A stretch of DNA of 5,111 bases, from positions 1 through 5,111 of the forward strand of contig JAAWCR010000120.1 of NCBI GenBank assembly GCA_022793355.1. The letters run 5' to 3'. Source of the DNA: Lawsonibacter sp. GTDB lineage: Bacteria > Bacillota > Clostridia > Oscillospirales > Oscillospiraceae. A model generated the notes under the pieces. That model was not told the DNA's origin. It saw only the letters and a program-made list of their open reading frames with translations, and did no database searches. This document shows, piece by piece, positions 4,895-5,111 of the stretch (positions within the stretch are counted from its first letter, which is position 1; each line of letters begins with the position of its first letter). The position numbers and the translations under genes are program-made.

Positions 4895-4923
4895 ATCATA
4901 GCACAAAAGCGCTCCAATTTCCA
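4895..4923 (-). promoter_or_regulatory. Sigma-A promoter of ridA, extended -10
   Basis: On the minus strand TGGAAA (4923-4918) and TATGAT (4900-4895) are separated by 17 bp, with TGC directly before the -10. The predicted leader is about 60 nt and ends in the AAGGAGGA ribosome site. The -10 region closely resembles that of the DUF1016 promoter. Confidence 0.6.
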
Positions 4924-4977
4924 GAGGTGCGATAAAAACTAAAACGCTCCGGTGGTAAAATGATATGCTCCCTCTAA

Positions 4978-5111
4978 GAGCCTGTTTAAAATCTTCTAAT
5001 GAGGATGGCAATGAGGGCAAAAATGAGAATCTGAGCAGAAATAAAGAGTTTGCGCTCACAATTTTTCCAAAGTCTGCGGAATTTGTCGAGCCAGCCGAAA
5101 AGACGCTCTAC
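4978..5111 (-). mobile_element. End of a second IS5-family insertion sequence (runs off window)
   Basis: The segment begins near 4978 with GAGCCTGTTTAAAATC, typical of an IS5-family terminal repeat, and contains the 3' end of a transposase gene whose stop codon lies within that repeat. The other end and the target duplication are outside the window, so the exact boundary is uncertain by a few bases. It is a different element from the one at 1518-2202: the tips and protein C-termini do not match. Confidence 0.65.
4986..5111 (-). CDS. IS5-family transposase, C-terminal 41 residues (partial)
   Basis: The minus-strand frame from the window edge reads VERLFGWLDKFRRLWKNCER, then KLFISAQILIFALIAILIRRF and TAA. 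The VER-F-WL-FRRL-ER arrangement is the end of the IS5/IS1182-type DDE domain; its Glu is the third catalytic acid, here residue 2 of the visible part. The hydrophobic C-terminal helix is also usual. Nothing can be said about whether the rest is intact. Confidence 0.8.
   Translation of the reverse strand, partial: VERLFGWLDKFRRLWKNCERKLFISAQILIFALIAILIRRF

Noticed and set aside
4451..5059. A longer open frame extending ridA upstream to 202 residues
   Set aside because: The extension crosses the ridA promoter and the end of an IS; the internal ATG at 4825 has AAGGAGGA and gives the normal RidA length.
1..5111. CRISPR array, tRNA, rRNA or riboswitch
   Set aside because: No regularly spaced repeats, cloverleaf-like segment or known aptamer core was seen on either strand by eye.

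Overview
The window looks like accessory chromosome of a spore-forming, moderate-G+C Firmicute, probably a gut clostridium of the Oscillospiraceae/Lachnospiraceae type. This is an inference from strong AGGAGG-type ribosome binding sites, extended -10 sigma-A promoters, a SpoVT-type AbrB regulator remnant behind a sigma-G-like promoter, and IS5-family insertion sequences. Every gene I can support lies on the minus strand, so the region reads from right to left.

Right end (5111 to about 4270). The C-terminal tip of an IS5-family transposase enters the window and ends at about 4978. Next comes ridA (4825-4451), an intact enamine/imine deaminase with its own promoter and a hairpin terminator. After it is a sigma-G-like promoter, then the remnant of a spoVT/abrB-type regulator (4268-4072) that has lost its middle and is frameshifted.

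Centre (4077-2152). An intact DUF1016/YhcG-type PD-(D/E)XK nuclease gene (4010-2973) has an extended -10 promoter and a strong bidirectional hairpin terminator. It is followed by a gene of unknown function (2835-2152) with an Ada-like Cys/His metal-binding N-terminus, whose 3' end is interrupted by an IS.

IS element (2202-1518). A 685-bp IS5-family element has matched terminal inverted repeats and a TA target duplication. Its transposase has lost about 55 residues between the first and second catalytic Asp and has an early in-frame stop. The element sits exactly between a -35 and a -10 which, if it is removed, are 17 bp apart. It therefore appears to have split the yaaA promoter and also replaced the last codons of the metal-binding gene.

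Left end (1461-1). A probable peroxide-stress operon: yaaA (internally shortened by roughly 90 residues), bcp (a complete peroxiredoxin translationally coupled to yaaA), and a SWIM zinc-finger protein running off the window.

The most notable theme is decay by internal deletion. Three unrelated genes (yaaA, the IS transposase, spoVT) keep recognisable N- and C-termini but lack their middles, while bcp, ridA and the nuclease gene are complete. I see no CRISPR array, tRNA, rRNA or riboswitch, and no convincing new multi-gene system.
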